From CAVYBY01 sp963766935 (GTDB lineage: Bacteria > Actinomycetota > UBA4738 > HRBIN12), in contig CAVYBY010000002.1 in assembly GCA_963766935.1 (NCBI GenBank), positions 186,001 to 250,000 of the forward strand: a stretch of 64,000 bases of DNA, given 5' to 3'. Within the stretch, counting starts at the first letter, position 1. Each line of letters begins with the position of its first letter. The translations under genes were made by a program, and so were the position numbers. The notes beneath the pieces were generated by a model. That model saw nothing but the letters and a program-made list of their open reading frames with translations, was not told the DNA's origin and did not search any database. This document shows, piece by piece, positions 18,539 through 26,796 of the stretch.

Positions 18539-18544
18539 TACACT
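18539..18544 (+). promoter_or_regulatory. -10-like element upstream of a 6-codon leader ORF
   Basis: TACACT ends 8 bases before an ATG at 18553 that opens a 6-codon ORF, whose stop overlaps the GTG of the membrane protein gene. Confidence 0.4.
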
Positions 18545-18552
18545 CTGCCGCG

Positions 18553-18573
18553 ATGCGGATGGTTCTGGCGTGA
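18553..18573 (+). CDS. possible 6-codon leader peptide (uORF)
   Basis: ATG CGG ATG GTT CTG GCG TGA encodes MRMVLA. It begins 8 bases after a TACACT hexamer and ends with a GTGA overlap with the start of the membrane-protein gene at 18570, so its translation could control that gene by coupling. The alternative is a single-base indel joining both into one N-terminus. Confidence 0.3.
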   Translation: MRMVLA

Positions 18574-19349
18574 GGGGCAGTGCCGGCGTCATGGCGGTCG
18601 TTCTTGCGCAGGCCGTCGCCGGCGGGACCACGCTGCTGTGGTCGATGCCCTTGTGGGGCGAGGTGAAGCGAGGGTTCTTCGTCCTGACGGGGTTCGTCCT
18701 GCTCGTCCTCGCCGTCTCGCTGTGGTGGTCGGCCACGGTCGGACGCGTGGCCGGCGACGATGCGGGGACCTGGACGGTGCGCCTTGCGGCCGCCGCGGCG
18801 GTAACGATCGGGGTCTCGACGCTGCTGCTCGCGGCCAAACGCGCGGGCGCGGGGCACCTCGCCGGTGCCCTGTCGGCGGCCGTCTCCATCTCGGTGCTGG
18901 TCGCGATGGCGGCCGCGGCTCGGCAGGAGTACGGGCTCGCGGTCCTGCAGCTGCTCGTCGGCGCCGCGTTTCTCGGGAGCATCACCGACGGGCTGCTCCT
19001 CGGACACTGGTACCTGACCGACCGGCGTCTCGGCCGGGGACCGATCAACCGGTTCACCCTCGCGGTGATCGTCTCGGTGCTCCTCGAAGCGGTCGCCGTC
19101 GTGAGCGGCGGGTTCACCGGGACCCCGGGGGCGTCGTCGCTGAACCCGTTGCTGACCGCGGGCGCGCTGGCACCGTGGATCGCGCTCGGGATGGCGGGTA
19201 CGACGCTGCTGATCGCTGCGCTCACCCGCGCCGCGCTCACGGGTTCGAGCTCGTCGGCCGTGCAGTCGGCAACCGGCTTCTACTACCTCGGCGTGGTCAC
19301 CTCGTTCACCGCGTCGGTCGCCTTCGCGACGCGCTTCCTCCCGGGGTAG
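18570..19349 (+). CDS. multi-pass membrane protein of unknown function
   Basis: About 259 residues with roughly seven hydrophobic segments (for example MAVVLAQAVAGGTTLL, FFVLTGFVLLVLAVSLWW, AVTIGVSTLLLAA, LAVIVSVLLEAVAVV). A central FLGSITDGLLLGHWYLTD stretch contains a His that could ligate heme or metal. I do not recognise the family. It starts at GTG 18570 (ATG 18591 is the next option) and is followed 3 bases later by a CPBP-like protease gene, probably in the same transcript; the two may work together in the membrane. Confidence 0.7.
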   Translation: MRGSAGVMAVVLAQAVAGGTTLLWSMPLWGEVKRGFFVLTGFVLLVLAVSLWWSATVGRVAGDDAGTWTVRLAAAAAVTIGVSTLLLAAKRAGAGHLAGALSAAVSISVLVAMAAAARQEYGLAVLQLLVGAAFLGSITDGLLLGHWYLTDRRLGRGPINRFTLAVIVSVLLEAVAVVSGGFTGTPGASSLNPLLTAGALAPWIALGMAGTTLLIAALTRAALTGSSSSAVQSATGFYYLGVVTSFTASVAFATRFLPG

Positions 19350-19352
19350 ACC

Positions 19353-20000
19353 GTGGCGGTCGCGATCCTCGTTCTCGGTGGTTGCGGGCAGGCCCTCGCG
19401 TGGTGGCGGAGCGGGCGCGCCGACGACGGGCGTCTGTGGCGCATCATGCCCGTCGCGCTGGGGCTCGCCGGTCTTGCGGCGCTGCCGTTCGTCGGGCGGG
19501 ACCGCTTCGCGGGCAGCTGGGGCGTGGTGCCGTCTCTTGTGGCCGGTGCCGGCTCCGGCGCGGCCTTGTACGCGGCGACACTGGTCTTCGTGCTGGTCGT
19601 GGCGCGGTGGGAGCCGTTTCGCGCCGACGTGGTCGACGCCTACGGCCGGGCCTCCGCGGTGCCGCTGCGGGCTCAGCTCGTGCGCGCGCTCGGGGTGATG
19701 GGACCGGCCGAAGAGGTCTTCTGGCGCGGCCTCGCCCTGGTGCAGCTGGAGCGGATCTGGTCGCCCGGTGTGGCGGCCGTGTGGTCCTGGGCCGGGTACG
19801 TCGCCGTCAACGCGGCCGCCCGCAGCCTGCCGATCTCGGCCGCCTCGGTTGTCGGCGGGGCCCTGTGGACCGCGCTCGCCTGGCAAAGTGGGGGCGTGCT
19901 TGCCGGGCTTGCCAGCCATATCCTCTGGACGGGGCTGATGCTCGCGCGTCCACCGGGCGCGGGGCGGTCCGGGACCCGGTCGCAAGGATCGGGCCACTAG
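19353..20000 (+). CDS. CPBP-family intramembrane glutamic endopeptidase-like protein
   Basis: A 215-residue membrane protein. Its C-terminal half fits the CPBP (Abi/CAAX protease-like) fold: the catalytic EE pair in GPAEEVFWRG near residue 118, a second polar site around YVAVNAAARSLP, and a terminal GLASHILWTGLML helix with the expected His. CPBP proteins cleave membrane substrates or act in bacteriocin maturation and immunity; the substrate here is unknown. GTG start at 19353, 3 bases after the preceding membrane protein gene. Confidence 0.7.
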   Translation: MAVAILVLGGCGQALAWWRSGRADDGRLWRIMPVALGLAGLAALPFVGRDRFAGSWGVVPSLVAGAGSGAALYAATLVFVLVVARWEPFRADVVDAYGRASAVPLRAQLVRALGVMGPAEEVFWRGLALVQLERIWSPGVAAVWSWAGYVAVNAAARSLPISAASVVGGALWTALAWQSGGVLAGLASHILWTGLMLARPPGAGRSGTRSQGSGH

Positions 20001-20028
20001 TGGGACCGAGGACGGGAGACGGACGGGC

Positions 20029-20979
20029 GTGAGCAGCTTCCTGTCCACGGTGGTGCAGACGGTGCTCGAGCAGGGGCGCTTCTGCTCCGTCGCCACGGTG
20101 ACGCCCGGAGGCCCGCATTGCACCCCGCTCGTGTTCGCCTACTCGGGCGGGCGCATCTGGCTCACCACCTCCCGGCGCTCCGTGAAGGCCCGCTCGTGGC
20201 GGACCGACACCTCGGTCGGGGGTCTCGTGCGCCACGGCGATCTCGCCGTCACGCTGACCGGCACCGTCCGCACCTACGACGCCCTCGACCGCTCGACCTG
20301 GGCGGCCGCGGTTGCCGGGGCGACGTCGATCGCGCGGGCCACCGCCACCTTCAGCCGCAAGAACGCTCGGTTCTTCGCCGGCTACGCCATCGACGCGCGC
20401 CAGGTGCCGCTCGCGTGGACCCCGCCGGGCCGCGTCTTCGTCGGGATCGATCTGGTCCGGACCGCGCTGCTCGACGACGAAGGGGTCCAGGAGGGCCGCG
20501 GCCGGTGGGGCGGAAGCGCACCCTCGCACGAGACGTTCCGCCGCCGGACCCGCATTCTCGACACGTTCGCACCGGTCCCGGCGGAGATTCGGCGCGAGCT
20601 CGGGTCCGAGGGGGAGGGGGCGCTCGCGGTCGCGGGCGGCCGAGGTCCGGTGGTCCTGCCGGTGCGTTGGCGGGCGGAATCGCACGGTCTGTACGCGGCC
20701 ATGCCCGCCGAGGTGGCGGAGCTTGCCGGGGCGGGTCCGGTCGCGCCGGTGGCGCTCACCATCGACTCGGCCTCGGCATGGCGGGCGCGCGACATGGTGG
20801 GCGCCATGTTCCAGGGCGCCGGCTCGTTGTACGTGCTCGACGAGCTGGGGACCGGAAGCAAGACCGCCTCCTCGATCGCCACCGGGATCCAGCCGACGGC
20901 AGGTGCATTGGTCAGGATCGAGCCGACACGTGTGGTGTGGTGGCAGGGATGGTCGAGCGGCAGCGCCGCGATCGGCTGA
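20029..20979 (+). CDS. pyridoxamine 5'-phosphate oxidase-like FMN-barrel protein
   Basis: A 316-residue soluble protein. The N-terminal 130 residues form a split-barrel FMN-binding domain: CSVATVTPGGPHCTPLVF, IWLTTSRRSVKARS and GDLAVTLTGTVR are the usual strands. The C-terminal half repeats barrel-like strands (GPVVLPVRWRAE) and may be a second, degenerate barrel. Such proteins reduce or bind flavin, F420 or heme; no specific substrate can be named. The stop lies inside the start of the following SRPBCC gene. Confidence 0.72.
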   Translation: MSSFLSTVVQTVLEQGRFCSVATVTPGGPHCTPLVFAYSGGRIWLTTSRRSVKARSWRTDTSVGGLVRHGDLAVTLTGTVRTYDALDRSTWAAAVAGATSIARATATFSRKNARFFAGYAIDARQVPLAWTPPGRVFVGIDLVRTALLDDEGVQEGRGRWGGSAPSHETFRRRTRILDTFAPVPAEIRRELGSEGEGALAVAGGRGPVVLPVRWRAESHGLYAAMPAEVAELAGAGPVAPVALTIDSASAWRARDMVGAMFQGAGSLYVLDELGTGSKTASSIATGIQPTAGALVRIEPTRVVWWQGWSSGSAAIG

Positions 20980-21419
20980 GCACGGTACGGGTCTCCGTCG
21001 AGGTCGACGCTCCGCCGGAGCGCGTCTGGGCGGTGGTCAGCGACGCCCGCAACCTGCCCCGCTGGGACAAGCACATCCAATCCGTGGACGTGCCCGAGGG
21101 TGGCCTCGGTCCGGGGGTGCGGTATCGCGTGACCATGCGGGTCATGGCGCTGCGGGTCGGCGTGAACGCGCATGTCGAGGAGTGGGACCCGCCCCGGCTC
21201 GCCCGCGTTCGCGTCTCGGGCCCGATCCTCGTCGCCGTCGTGACGACGATCGTCGAGTCTCGCAAGGGCGGGAGCCTGCTGACCCACGAGGTGGACTACC
21301 GGTTCCGCGGACCGCTGGGTGGGCTCGGCGCCGCGAGCCTGAACGCCATCGGCGGCGCGCAGTTGGTGCTGCGCCACGGTGCGCAGGCGCAGAAGCGAGA
21401 GGCCGAGTCGGAGGCCTGA
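20949..21419 (+). CDS. SRPBCC family protein
   Basis: A 156-residue START-like domain protein. VRVSVEVDAPPERVWAVVSD is the typical first strand and helix; NLPRWDKHI, HVEEWDPPRLARV and HEVDYRFRGPLGG follow, with a C-terminal helix. ATG 20949 is the only reasonable start and overlaps the end of the FMN-barrel gene by 31 bases, so the two are translationally linked. Ligand unknown. Confidence 0.72.
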   Translation: MVERQRRDRLSTVRVSVEVDAPPERVWAVVSDARNLPRWDKHIQSVDVPEGGLGPGVRYRVTMRVMALRVGVNAHVEEWDPPRLARVRVSGPILVAVVTTIVESRKGGSLLTHEVDYRFRGPLGGLGAASLNAIGGAQLVLRHGAQAQKREAESEA

Positions 21420-21443
21420 CTCCGGAGGCCTCGTTCAGGAGGG

Positions 21444-21749
21444 TCAGTCGGTCGTTCGCTCCGTCGGTGAGCCGGAGGGGCGGCTCTTGCGACGGCGCCG
21501 GATCAGCGCGAACGCCCAGCCTCCGACGAAGCCCAGGACCGCCGCGATCACGATCACGAGCCAGATCGGGATGCGGGCATGCGAGAAGAGGAAGTGCACC
21601 TTTGCCTTGTCGGTGTTCTGGAGCACGAAGATCAGCAGCAGCACGAGGACGATGCCGAGTGCGATGAGCTTGCCGCTCGGCCCCTCACGGCGCCGGACCC
21701 AGTCGCTCGTCGTCGGCTTCGGCGGTTCGAGATCTCCCGGTTCGCGCAC
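21444..21749 (-). CDS. LapA-domain (DUF1049) membrane protein
   Basis: A short membrane protein of about 101 residues with two hydrophobic helices (LIALGIVLVLLLIFVLQNT and IWLVIVIAAVLGFVGGWAF) joined by a short loop and followed by a basic RRRRKSR tail, the layout of LapA/DUF1049 proteins; the QNT after helix one is typical. The start is uncertain: GTG 21749 leaves a short acidic cytoplasmic N-terminus; longer starts would run into the divergent PAP2 gene. Family members are linked to lipopolysaccharide assembly in Gram-negatives; a role here is not known. Confidence 0.65.
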   Translation of the reverse strand: MREPGDLEPPKPTTSDWVRRREGPSGKLIALGIVLVLLLIFVLQNTDKAKVHFLFSHARIPIWLVIVIAAVLGFVGGWAFALIRRRRKSRPSGSPTERTTD

Positions 21750-21817
21750 GACGTCCTCCTCGGCCGGCTTGGCGGGCTTCCCGACGTCTGCCGGCTCGAC
21801 GGCGGGTCCGCATCCTC

Positions 21818-21823
21818 TATCGT
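21818..21823 (+). promoter_or_regulatory. -10-like element of the PAP2 gene (leaderless type)
   Basis: TATCGT ends 8 bases before the GTG at 21832 with no Shine-Dalgarno sequence. Confidence 0.4.
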
Positions 21824-21831
21824 GACACGCC

Positions 21832-22422
21832 GTGCGCCTTGGAGCGTTTATCCGTGCCGCCGCCTTCGGGGCGACCGGCGCCGTCATCGGGTCGGCGGTG
21901 ATTCATCATGAGCGGGCGCGCGAGCTGGACGGCTCGCTGTTCAAGGCCGGCAATGCCGACCACGGCCCGGCGGCGGACGCGGTTCTTGCAGGACTCACCG
22001 AGCTCGGCTCGGTGTACGCGGCGGGTGCGGCGGCGGCCGTCCTTGCGCTGAGCGGCCGGCGGCGGGCCGCCGCGAGTGCGATGAGCGCGGCGGGTGCGGC
22101 GTGGGTGCTCGGTCAGGGCCTCAAACGGGTCGCCGGCCGCGCCCGGCCCTACGAGGAAGATGCGGCGGGTACCCGCCGGATCATCGCGCCGCCGCAGGGA
22201 GCCTCCTGGCCCAGCAGCCATCCGATGGTGCTGACGGCGTTCACGACCGTCGCGGCGCGCGAGCTTCGCATCGGACGGATCGGCCGGGCAGGTCTCTTGG
22301 GTCTGGATGCCGCGGTGGCCGCATCGCGCGTGGCCCTCGGCGTCCACTACCCATCGGACGCCGCGAGCGGATTGTTGTTCGGACGAGCGCTCGGGATCCT
22401 CTGGCCGCGCCGGCGCCGCTAG
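21832..22422 (+). CDS. PAP2-superfamily membrane phosphatase
   Basis: A 196-residue protein with the three PAP2 phosphatase motifs: K and RP in LKRVAGRARP near residue 100, PSSHP near 127, and SRVALGVHYPSD near 165 with the catalytic His. Such enzymes dephosphorylate lipid phosphates such as phosphatidate or undecaprenyl pyrophosphate at the membrane. Hydrophobic alanine-rich helices surround the motifs. The stop TAG interlocks with the stop of the convergent mrp gene in a shared CTAG. Confidence 0.85.
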   Translation: MRLGAFIRAAAFGATGAVIGSAVIHHERARELDGSLFKAGNADHGPAADAVLAGLTELGSVYAAGAAAAVLALSGRRRAAASAMSAAGAAWVLGQGLKRVAGRARPYEEDAAGTRRIIAPPQGASWPSSHPMVLTAFTTVAARELRIGRIGRAGLLGLDAAVAASRVALGVHYPSDAASGLLFGRALGILWPRRRR

Positions 22423-23615
22423 TGCTGGTGCTGGTGCACGTGCTGGTGCGCTTCCCCGTGCGCTTCCCCGTGCTCTGGCGCGGCGCCGCCCGCGGGCGGG
22501 CCGGTCGGCACGAGCGATAGGGGCTTGCCGACGCGGGTCTTGGACGTCCGCCGGATCGCGTCGGCGGCCTCGCGGAGCGCGACGCCTGCCGGTGAGTCCG
22601 GGTCGGACACGACGATCGGGACCCCCTCGTCGCCGCCGGCACGAAGCGCGGGGACAAGCGGGACCTGCGCCAGCAGCGGAACGCCGAGCGTCGCCGACGC
22701 CTCGAGCCCGCCGCCTTCGCCGAAGATCGACTCGCGCTCGCCGCAGTGGGGACAGACGAAGTACGACATGTTCTCGATAACGCCGATCGGGCGCAGGTTC
22801 GTGCGCTCGGCCATCTTGCCGGCGCGCTCCGCGACCTTGCGCGCCGCCTCCTGCGGGGTCGTGACGACCACCATCGAGGCGCCCGGGATGAAGGAGGCGA
22901 GCGAGATGGACACGTCGCCGGTGCCGGGGGGCAGGTCGCACAGCAGGAAGTCCAGATCGCCCCAGTAGACGTCGCCAAGGAACTGCTGGATGGCCTTGTG
23001 CAGCATCGGACCCCGCCAGATGACGGGGTTCTCCTCGGGGACGAAGAAGCCCATCGAGATCACCTTCACGCCGTGCGCCTCGAGCGGCAGGATCATGCCG
23101 TCGAAGCCGACGGGCGCACCCTTGACCCCGAGCATCCTCGGCACGCTGAAGCCCCAGACGTCGGCGTCGAGCACGCCGACCTTCAATCCGTCGGCGGCGA
23201 GCGCGGCGGCGAGGTTGACGGTCACGCTGGACTTGCCGACCCCGCCCTTGCCGGAGGCGACGGCCAGCAGCGTGGTCGAGGCGGGGAACGAGATCTCCTT
23301 CTGGGCCGGAGCGGGGGCGGTCCCGGGTGCGGCGCCCCGGAGCTTGCCGACGAGGGCCTGGCGTTCGGGCTCGCTCATCGGCGTCAGCTGGACGGCGACG
23401 CGGTCGACACCCGGCAGCGGGCCGACCGCGGCGGTCACGTCACCGGTGATGCGGTCGCGGAGCGGGCATCCTTCGATCGTGAGCAGGACGTGGACCGTGA
23501 CCACGCCGCCCTCGACCTCGATCGACCGGAGCATTCCCAGGTCTTCGATCGGCCGGCCGATCTCGGGGTCCAGGACCGATCGCAGTGCCTGCCGGACATC
23601 GTCTTGCGTGACCAC
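22419..23615 (-). CDS. apbC: Mrp/NBP35-family Fe-S cluster carrier ATPase
   Basis: P-loop ATPase that carries and inserts Fe-S clusters; 398 residues. It has an N-terminal MIP18/DUF59 domain (SVLDPEIGRPIEDLGM), the deviant Walker A GKGGVGKSS near residue 122, the LPPGTGDVSIS switch region, and the cluster-binding CPHC pair near residue 290. The C-terminus is unusually His-rich (HGEAHGEAHQHVHQHQH), suggesting metal storage or metal sensing. Start GTG 23615 has a GGAGG sequence upstream. It is divergent from an ArsR/SufR-like regulator across a perfect palindrome, which suggests regulated Fe-S biogenesis. Confidence 0.92.
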   Translation of the reverse strand: MVTQDDVRQALRSVLDPEIGRPIEDLGMLRSIEVEGGVVTVHVLLTIEGCPLRDRITGDVTAAVGPLPGVDRVAVQLTPMSEPERQALVGKLRGAAPGTAPAPAQKEISFPASTTLLAVASGKGGVGKSSVTVNLAAALAADGLKVGVLDADVWGFSVPRMLGVKGAPVGFDGMILPLEAHGVKVISMGFFVPEENPVIWRGPMLHKAIQQFLGDVYWGDLDFLLCDLPPGTGDVSISLASFIPGASMVVVTTPQEAARKVAERAGKMAERTNLRPIGVIENMSYFVCPHCGERESIFGEGGGLEASATLGVPLLAQVPLVPALRAGGDEGVPIVVSDPDSPAGVALREAADAIRRTSKTRVGKPLSLVPTGPPAGGAAPEHGEAHGEAHQHVHQHQH

Positions 23616-23642
23616 GCTGCCTGCCTCCGGGTCTAAGCTGAC

Positions 23643-23668
23643 GTTTGCACGGCGATCACCGTGCAAAC
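23643..23668. promoter_or_regulatory. perfect inverted repeat between mrp and the ArsR/SufR-like regulator, probable operator
   Basis: Arms GTTTGCACGG (23643-23652) and CCGTGCAAAC (23659-23668) are exact complements around a 6-base spacer. The centre-to-centre spacing suits a dimeric winged-helix repressor. Its place between two divergent genes suggests that the product of the gene at 23724 binds here and controls both itself and mrp. Confidence 0.65.
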
Positions 23669-23723
23669 TCAGTCTACGACGACAACCGGCCAGACGAGGC
23701 CACAGAGGGATGGACCGGGAAAG

Positions 23724-24401
23724 ATGAGCGAGCCGGCACCCATCGACGTCCACAAGGCCCTTGCCGACGACACCCGCTACCGGCTGTACCGGTACCTGCG
23801 CCTGTCGGGCAGGCCGGTCTCGATCCGGGAGCTCTCGGCGAGGCTCTCTCTGCATCCCAACACGCTCCGGCCGCATCTTCGCCGGCTGGAGGAGGCCGGG
23901 CTCGTCTCGGCCGAGTCGGAGCGGGGGACCCATCCCGGACGTCCCCAGACGCTCTACTCGGTACTGGAGCGCGAGGAGCGAGCGGGCCGCGACTTCCGGC
24001 TGCTGGCCGACATCCTGGCGGGGCTGTCCTCGAGCGCCCGCCAGCGGGAGCGCGCCCAGGCGGTCGCGTTCGCGTGGGGGGAGTACCTGGTGGGCCGGAG
24101 CGTGCCCAAGCCGGGTGGGCGCCGGCGCGGTGAGCCGAACCTCGCCGCCTTGCAGGAGGCGCTGGCGGAGGCGGGGTTCGACCCGCGTTTCCGCCGTCGC
24201 GGCCGCACGAGGGTGGAGATCACGCTTCGCGACTGCCCGTTCCGCGAGCTGCTCGACGAGCACCGCCCGCTCGTCTGCGCGGTGCACGAGGGCCTGCTTC
24301 GGGGCATGCTCGGGGCGTCGAGACCCTCGCTCGACCTCGCCACGTTCGAGCCGCTCGCCGAGCGGGCGACCGTCTGCAAGCTGGTCGCGAAGCTGCGCTA
24401 G
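23724..24401 (+). CDS. winged-helix transcriptional regulator, ArsR/SufR-like
   Basis: A 225-residue regulator: an N-terminal winged helix (residues 8-85, KALADDTRYRLYRYLRL, LSLHPNTLRPHLRRLEEAG, wing GRPQTLY) and a C-terminal domain with LRDCPFRELLDEH and LVCAVHEGLLRGML, the Cys/His pattern seen in SufR-like regulators, where Cys residues can hold an Fe-S cluster. The ATG at 23724 follows a GGGAAAG sequence. Divergent from mrp with a 26-base palindrome between them, so it is a candidate Fe-S-responsive repressor of mrp. Effector not proven. Confidence 0.78.
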   Translation: MSEPAPIDVHKALADDTRYRLYRYLRLSGRPVSIRELSARLSLHPNTLRPHLRRLEEAGLVSAESERGTHPGRPQTLYSVLEREERAGRDFRLLADILAGLSSSARQRERAQAVAFAWGEYLVGRSVPKPGGRRRGEPNLAALQEALAEAGFDPRFRRRGRTRVEITLRDCPFRELLDEHRPLVCAVHEGLLRGMLGASRPSLDLATFEPLAERATVCKLVAKLR

Positions 24402-24425
24402 CGCCGTCCGCGCTGCACAGCCGCC

Positions 24426-25334
24426 CTACCCGAGGGGCATCGGCGGGGCCGGCCTGGTGCCGCCGCCCTCGTTCGAGCCGGCCGTGCCCCACGCCGCCGA
24501 GAATGCGGCGACGAGACCGGCGAGCTCCATCGGCACGACGACCTTCGACGAGGGCGACATGCCGATCGCCTTCAGCGCCTCGAGGTACTGAAGACGCATC
24601 GTGTTGGCGTCGACCCCGCTCGCGGTCTCGAAGATCTTTTGCAACGCGAGCGCGAACCCCTCGGCCCGAAGGATCGCTGCCTGCCGATCGCCCTCCGCGT
24701 TCAGGATCGCGGCCTGCTTGCTCCCCTCGCTCACGGTGATCGCGGCCTGCTTGCTTCCCTCGGCCTCCGTCACCACGGCGCGGCGGGTCCGCTCGGCCGA
24801 CATCTGGCGCGTCATCGCGTCAAGGACGGCGGGGGGCGGGATGATCTCGCGGATCTCGACGTTGGTGACCTTCACGCCCCAGCGCTCGGTGACCTCGTCG
24901 AGTTTGACGCGCAGGACCTCGTTCATGTGCTCGCGCTTGGCCAGCACGTCGTCGAGCGACATGTCGCCGACGACCGAACGCAGCGTGGTCGAGGCGATGT
25001 TCTGCGCCGCGCCGGAGAAGTTGCCGACCGTGATGACCGACATCTCGGCGTCGACGACCTTGTTGAAGACGATGAAGTCGATCGCAATGGACGCGTTGTC
25101 CGAGGTGATCGCGGTCTGGTGTGGTATCTCCAGGAAGAACTCGCGCAGGTCGACCATGGTCGCCCGGTCGACGAACGGGATCAGCAGCACCAGCCCGGGC
25201 CCTTTGACCGCGAGCAGCCGCCCGAGGCGGAACACGACCAGCCGCTGGAACTCCGGCACGACCTTGATCGCGTTGTACAGGAACACCAGAACCAGCACGA
25301 CGACGACGATCAGCCCGATGAGATACGGACTCAT
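24426..25334 (-). CDS. slipin/stomatin-like SPFH protein
   Basis: Membrane-anchored SPFH (band 7) protein of 302 residues. An N-terminal hydrophobic helix (residues 4-22) is followed by the SPFH domain (VVPEFQRLVVFRLGR, GPGLVLLIPFVDR, DNASIAIDFIVFNKVVD) and a helical region with repeated EGSKQAAI, EGDRQAAI units that form coiled coils for oligomerisation. Its ATG overlaps the stop of the NfeD gene (ATGA), the classic nfeD-slipin operon, which organises membrane microdomains and membrane protease activity. Confidence 0.9.
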   Translation of the reverse strand: MSPYLIGLIVVVVLVLVFLYNAIKVVPEFQRLVVFRLGRLLAVKGPGLVLLIPFVDRATMVDLREFFLEIPHQTAITSDNASIAIDFIVFNKVVDAEMSVITVGNFSGAAQNIASTTLRSVVGDMSLDDVLAKREHMNEVLRVKLDEVTERWGVKVTNVEIREIIPPPAVLDAMTRQMSAERTRRAVVTEAEGSKQAAITVSEGSKQAAILNAEGDRQAAILRAEGFALALQKIFETASGVDANTMRLQYLEALKAIGMSPSSKVVVPMELAGLVAAFSAAWGTAGSNEGGGTRPAPPMPLG

Positions 25335-26686
25335 CCAACTCCTCCTTCTATGGACCGCCCAACGGACGGTACGTGCTCGGAGTCCACCGGCTCGACGGTG
25401 AGCACGAGACCGTCGAGCGAGATCACACGAACCTGTGTCCCCGCGACCATCGGACCGGCCGGCGAGACGGCCCTCCATTCCTCCGATGCCACCCGGATGA
25501 CGCCGCCGTCGGATTTCAGCCCGGCGCCGATGACGACGCCCTCCTTGCCGACCACGTCGGCGGCGCCCAGTGCCGGCGGCATGTGCCGCAATGCGAGCGC
25601 CTTGGAGACCACGACCCCGGAGAAGAGCGCGACGAAGATCGCGACGCCGGCGATGACGAACGGCGACACGCGAACACCGCCCGCCGGGTTGTAGAGGATC
25701 AATCCACCGCAGACGAGCGCGGCGAGCCCCAGGATCGACCAGATCCCGAGCCCGGGCGCCTTCAATTCGAGCACGATGAACACGACGGCGGCGATCAGCA
25801 GGAGCACCCCGAGCAGCCGCACCGGCAGCACGCCGAACGAGACGATCGACGTGATGAGCAGAACCGTCCCGATCGATCCGGAAAAGATGTGGCCCGGGAC
25901 GATCAGCTCCAGCACGAGCAGGGCGAGCCCGAGCCAGAAGAAGATGTAGGCGAGATTCGGGTCCAGGAGCGAGTGCAGGAACCCGGTCGCCGGCGAGATG
26001 TGGATGTCCACGATCGGGGCATCCGCGGTCTTCAGGGTCATCTCGCTGCCGTCGCCGAGCGTCACCTGCTGCCCGTCGACCGCCTGGAGCAGGGCGCGGT
26101 CTCCGGTCGAGATCAAGTCGATCACGTCGTCCGATTTCGCCTCGTCGGCGGAGATGCTGACCGGCACCGTGACGAACGACTCCGCGACGTCGGCGTTGCG
26201 GCCGCGTGTCTCCGCGATGCTGCGGATCGAGGCCGCGGCGTCCGCCTTCTCCTTGTCCGATGCCACGGCACCCGACAGCCCGACGGGGGTGGACGCTCCG
26301 ACGTTCGTACCGGGCGCCATCGCGGCGATGTTCCCGGCGAGCATGATGAAGGCCCCGGCCGACGCCGCGCGAGCACCCGCGGGGGAGACGAAGGTGATCA
26401 CCGGCACGTTCGCGCCGAGGATCGCCTGGGTGATCTGGCGCGTCGACGACAGGAGCCCGCCGGGGGTGTCGATCTCGATCAGGACCGCGGCCGCCCCGGC
26501 GTCCTGGGCGTCGCGGATCTCGCCTGCCAGGTAGTCCGCCACGAACGGGTCGACGACCCCGGTCATCTCGAGCCTGACGACATCACCTGGGGACTGCGCG
26601 AGCGCCGTCCCCGCGCCGAAGGAAACCGCTGCCAGGACGAGGACGATCCCGGCGATACCGGCCAGGGTTGCCCGTCGTGTGCGCAT
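25331..26686 (-). CDS. NfeD-family membrane-bound serine protease (ClpP-like)
   Basis: A 451-residue protein: signal peptide (about 1-30), a ClpP-like protease domain (about 38-220) with DTPGGLLSS, the nucleophile Ser in ARAASAGAFIMLAG and the catalytic Lys expected near SDKEKADAAAS, then four to five transmembrane helices, and a C-terminal NfeD OB-fold domain (GKEGVVIGAGLKSDGGV). Members cleave the C-terminus of the partner stomatin. Directly coupled to the slipin gene by a 4-base overlap. Upstream it diverges from the ECF sigma factor gene. Confidence 0.9.
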   Translation of the reverse strand: MRTRRATLAGIAGIVLVLAAVSFGAGTALAQSPGDVVRLEMTGVVDPFVADYLAGEIRDAQDAGAAAVLIEIDTPGGLLSSTRQITQAILGANVPVITFVSPAGARAASAGAFIMLAGNIAAMAPGTNVGASTPVGLSGAVASDKEKADAAASIRSIAETRGRNADVAESFVTVPVSISADEAKSDDVIDLISTGDRALLQAVDGQQVTLGDGSEMTLKTADAPIVDIHISPATGFLHSLLDPNLAYIFFWLGLALLVLELIVPGHIFSGSIGTVLLITSIVSFGVLPVRLLGVLLLIAAVVFIVLELKAPGLGIWSILGLAALVCGGLILYNPAGGVRVSPFVIAGVAIFVALFSGVVVSKALALRHMPPALGAADVVGKEGVVIGAGLKSDGGVIRVASEEWRAVSPAGPMVAGTQVRVISLDGLVLTVEPVDSEHVPSVGRSIEGGVG

Positions 26687-26796
26687 TCGCCTCTTGAGCG
26701 TACTCCCGCCGGAGGGCTGCGCGTTGGGTGACGCGGTGGCATGATCCTGGGCAAACCCCGTGATGGGGCCGCCTTCGTATATCGGAGTTGAAGCGA

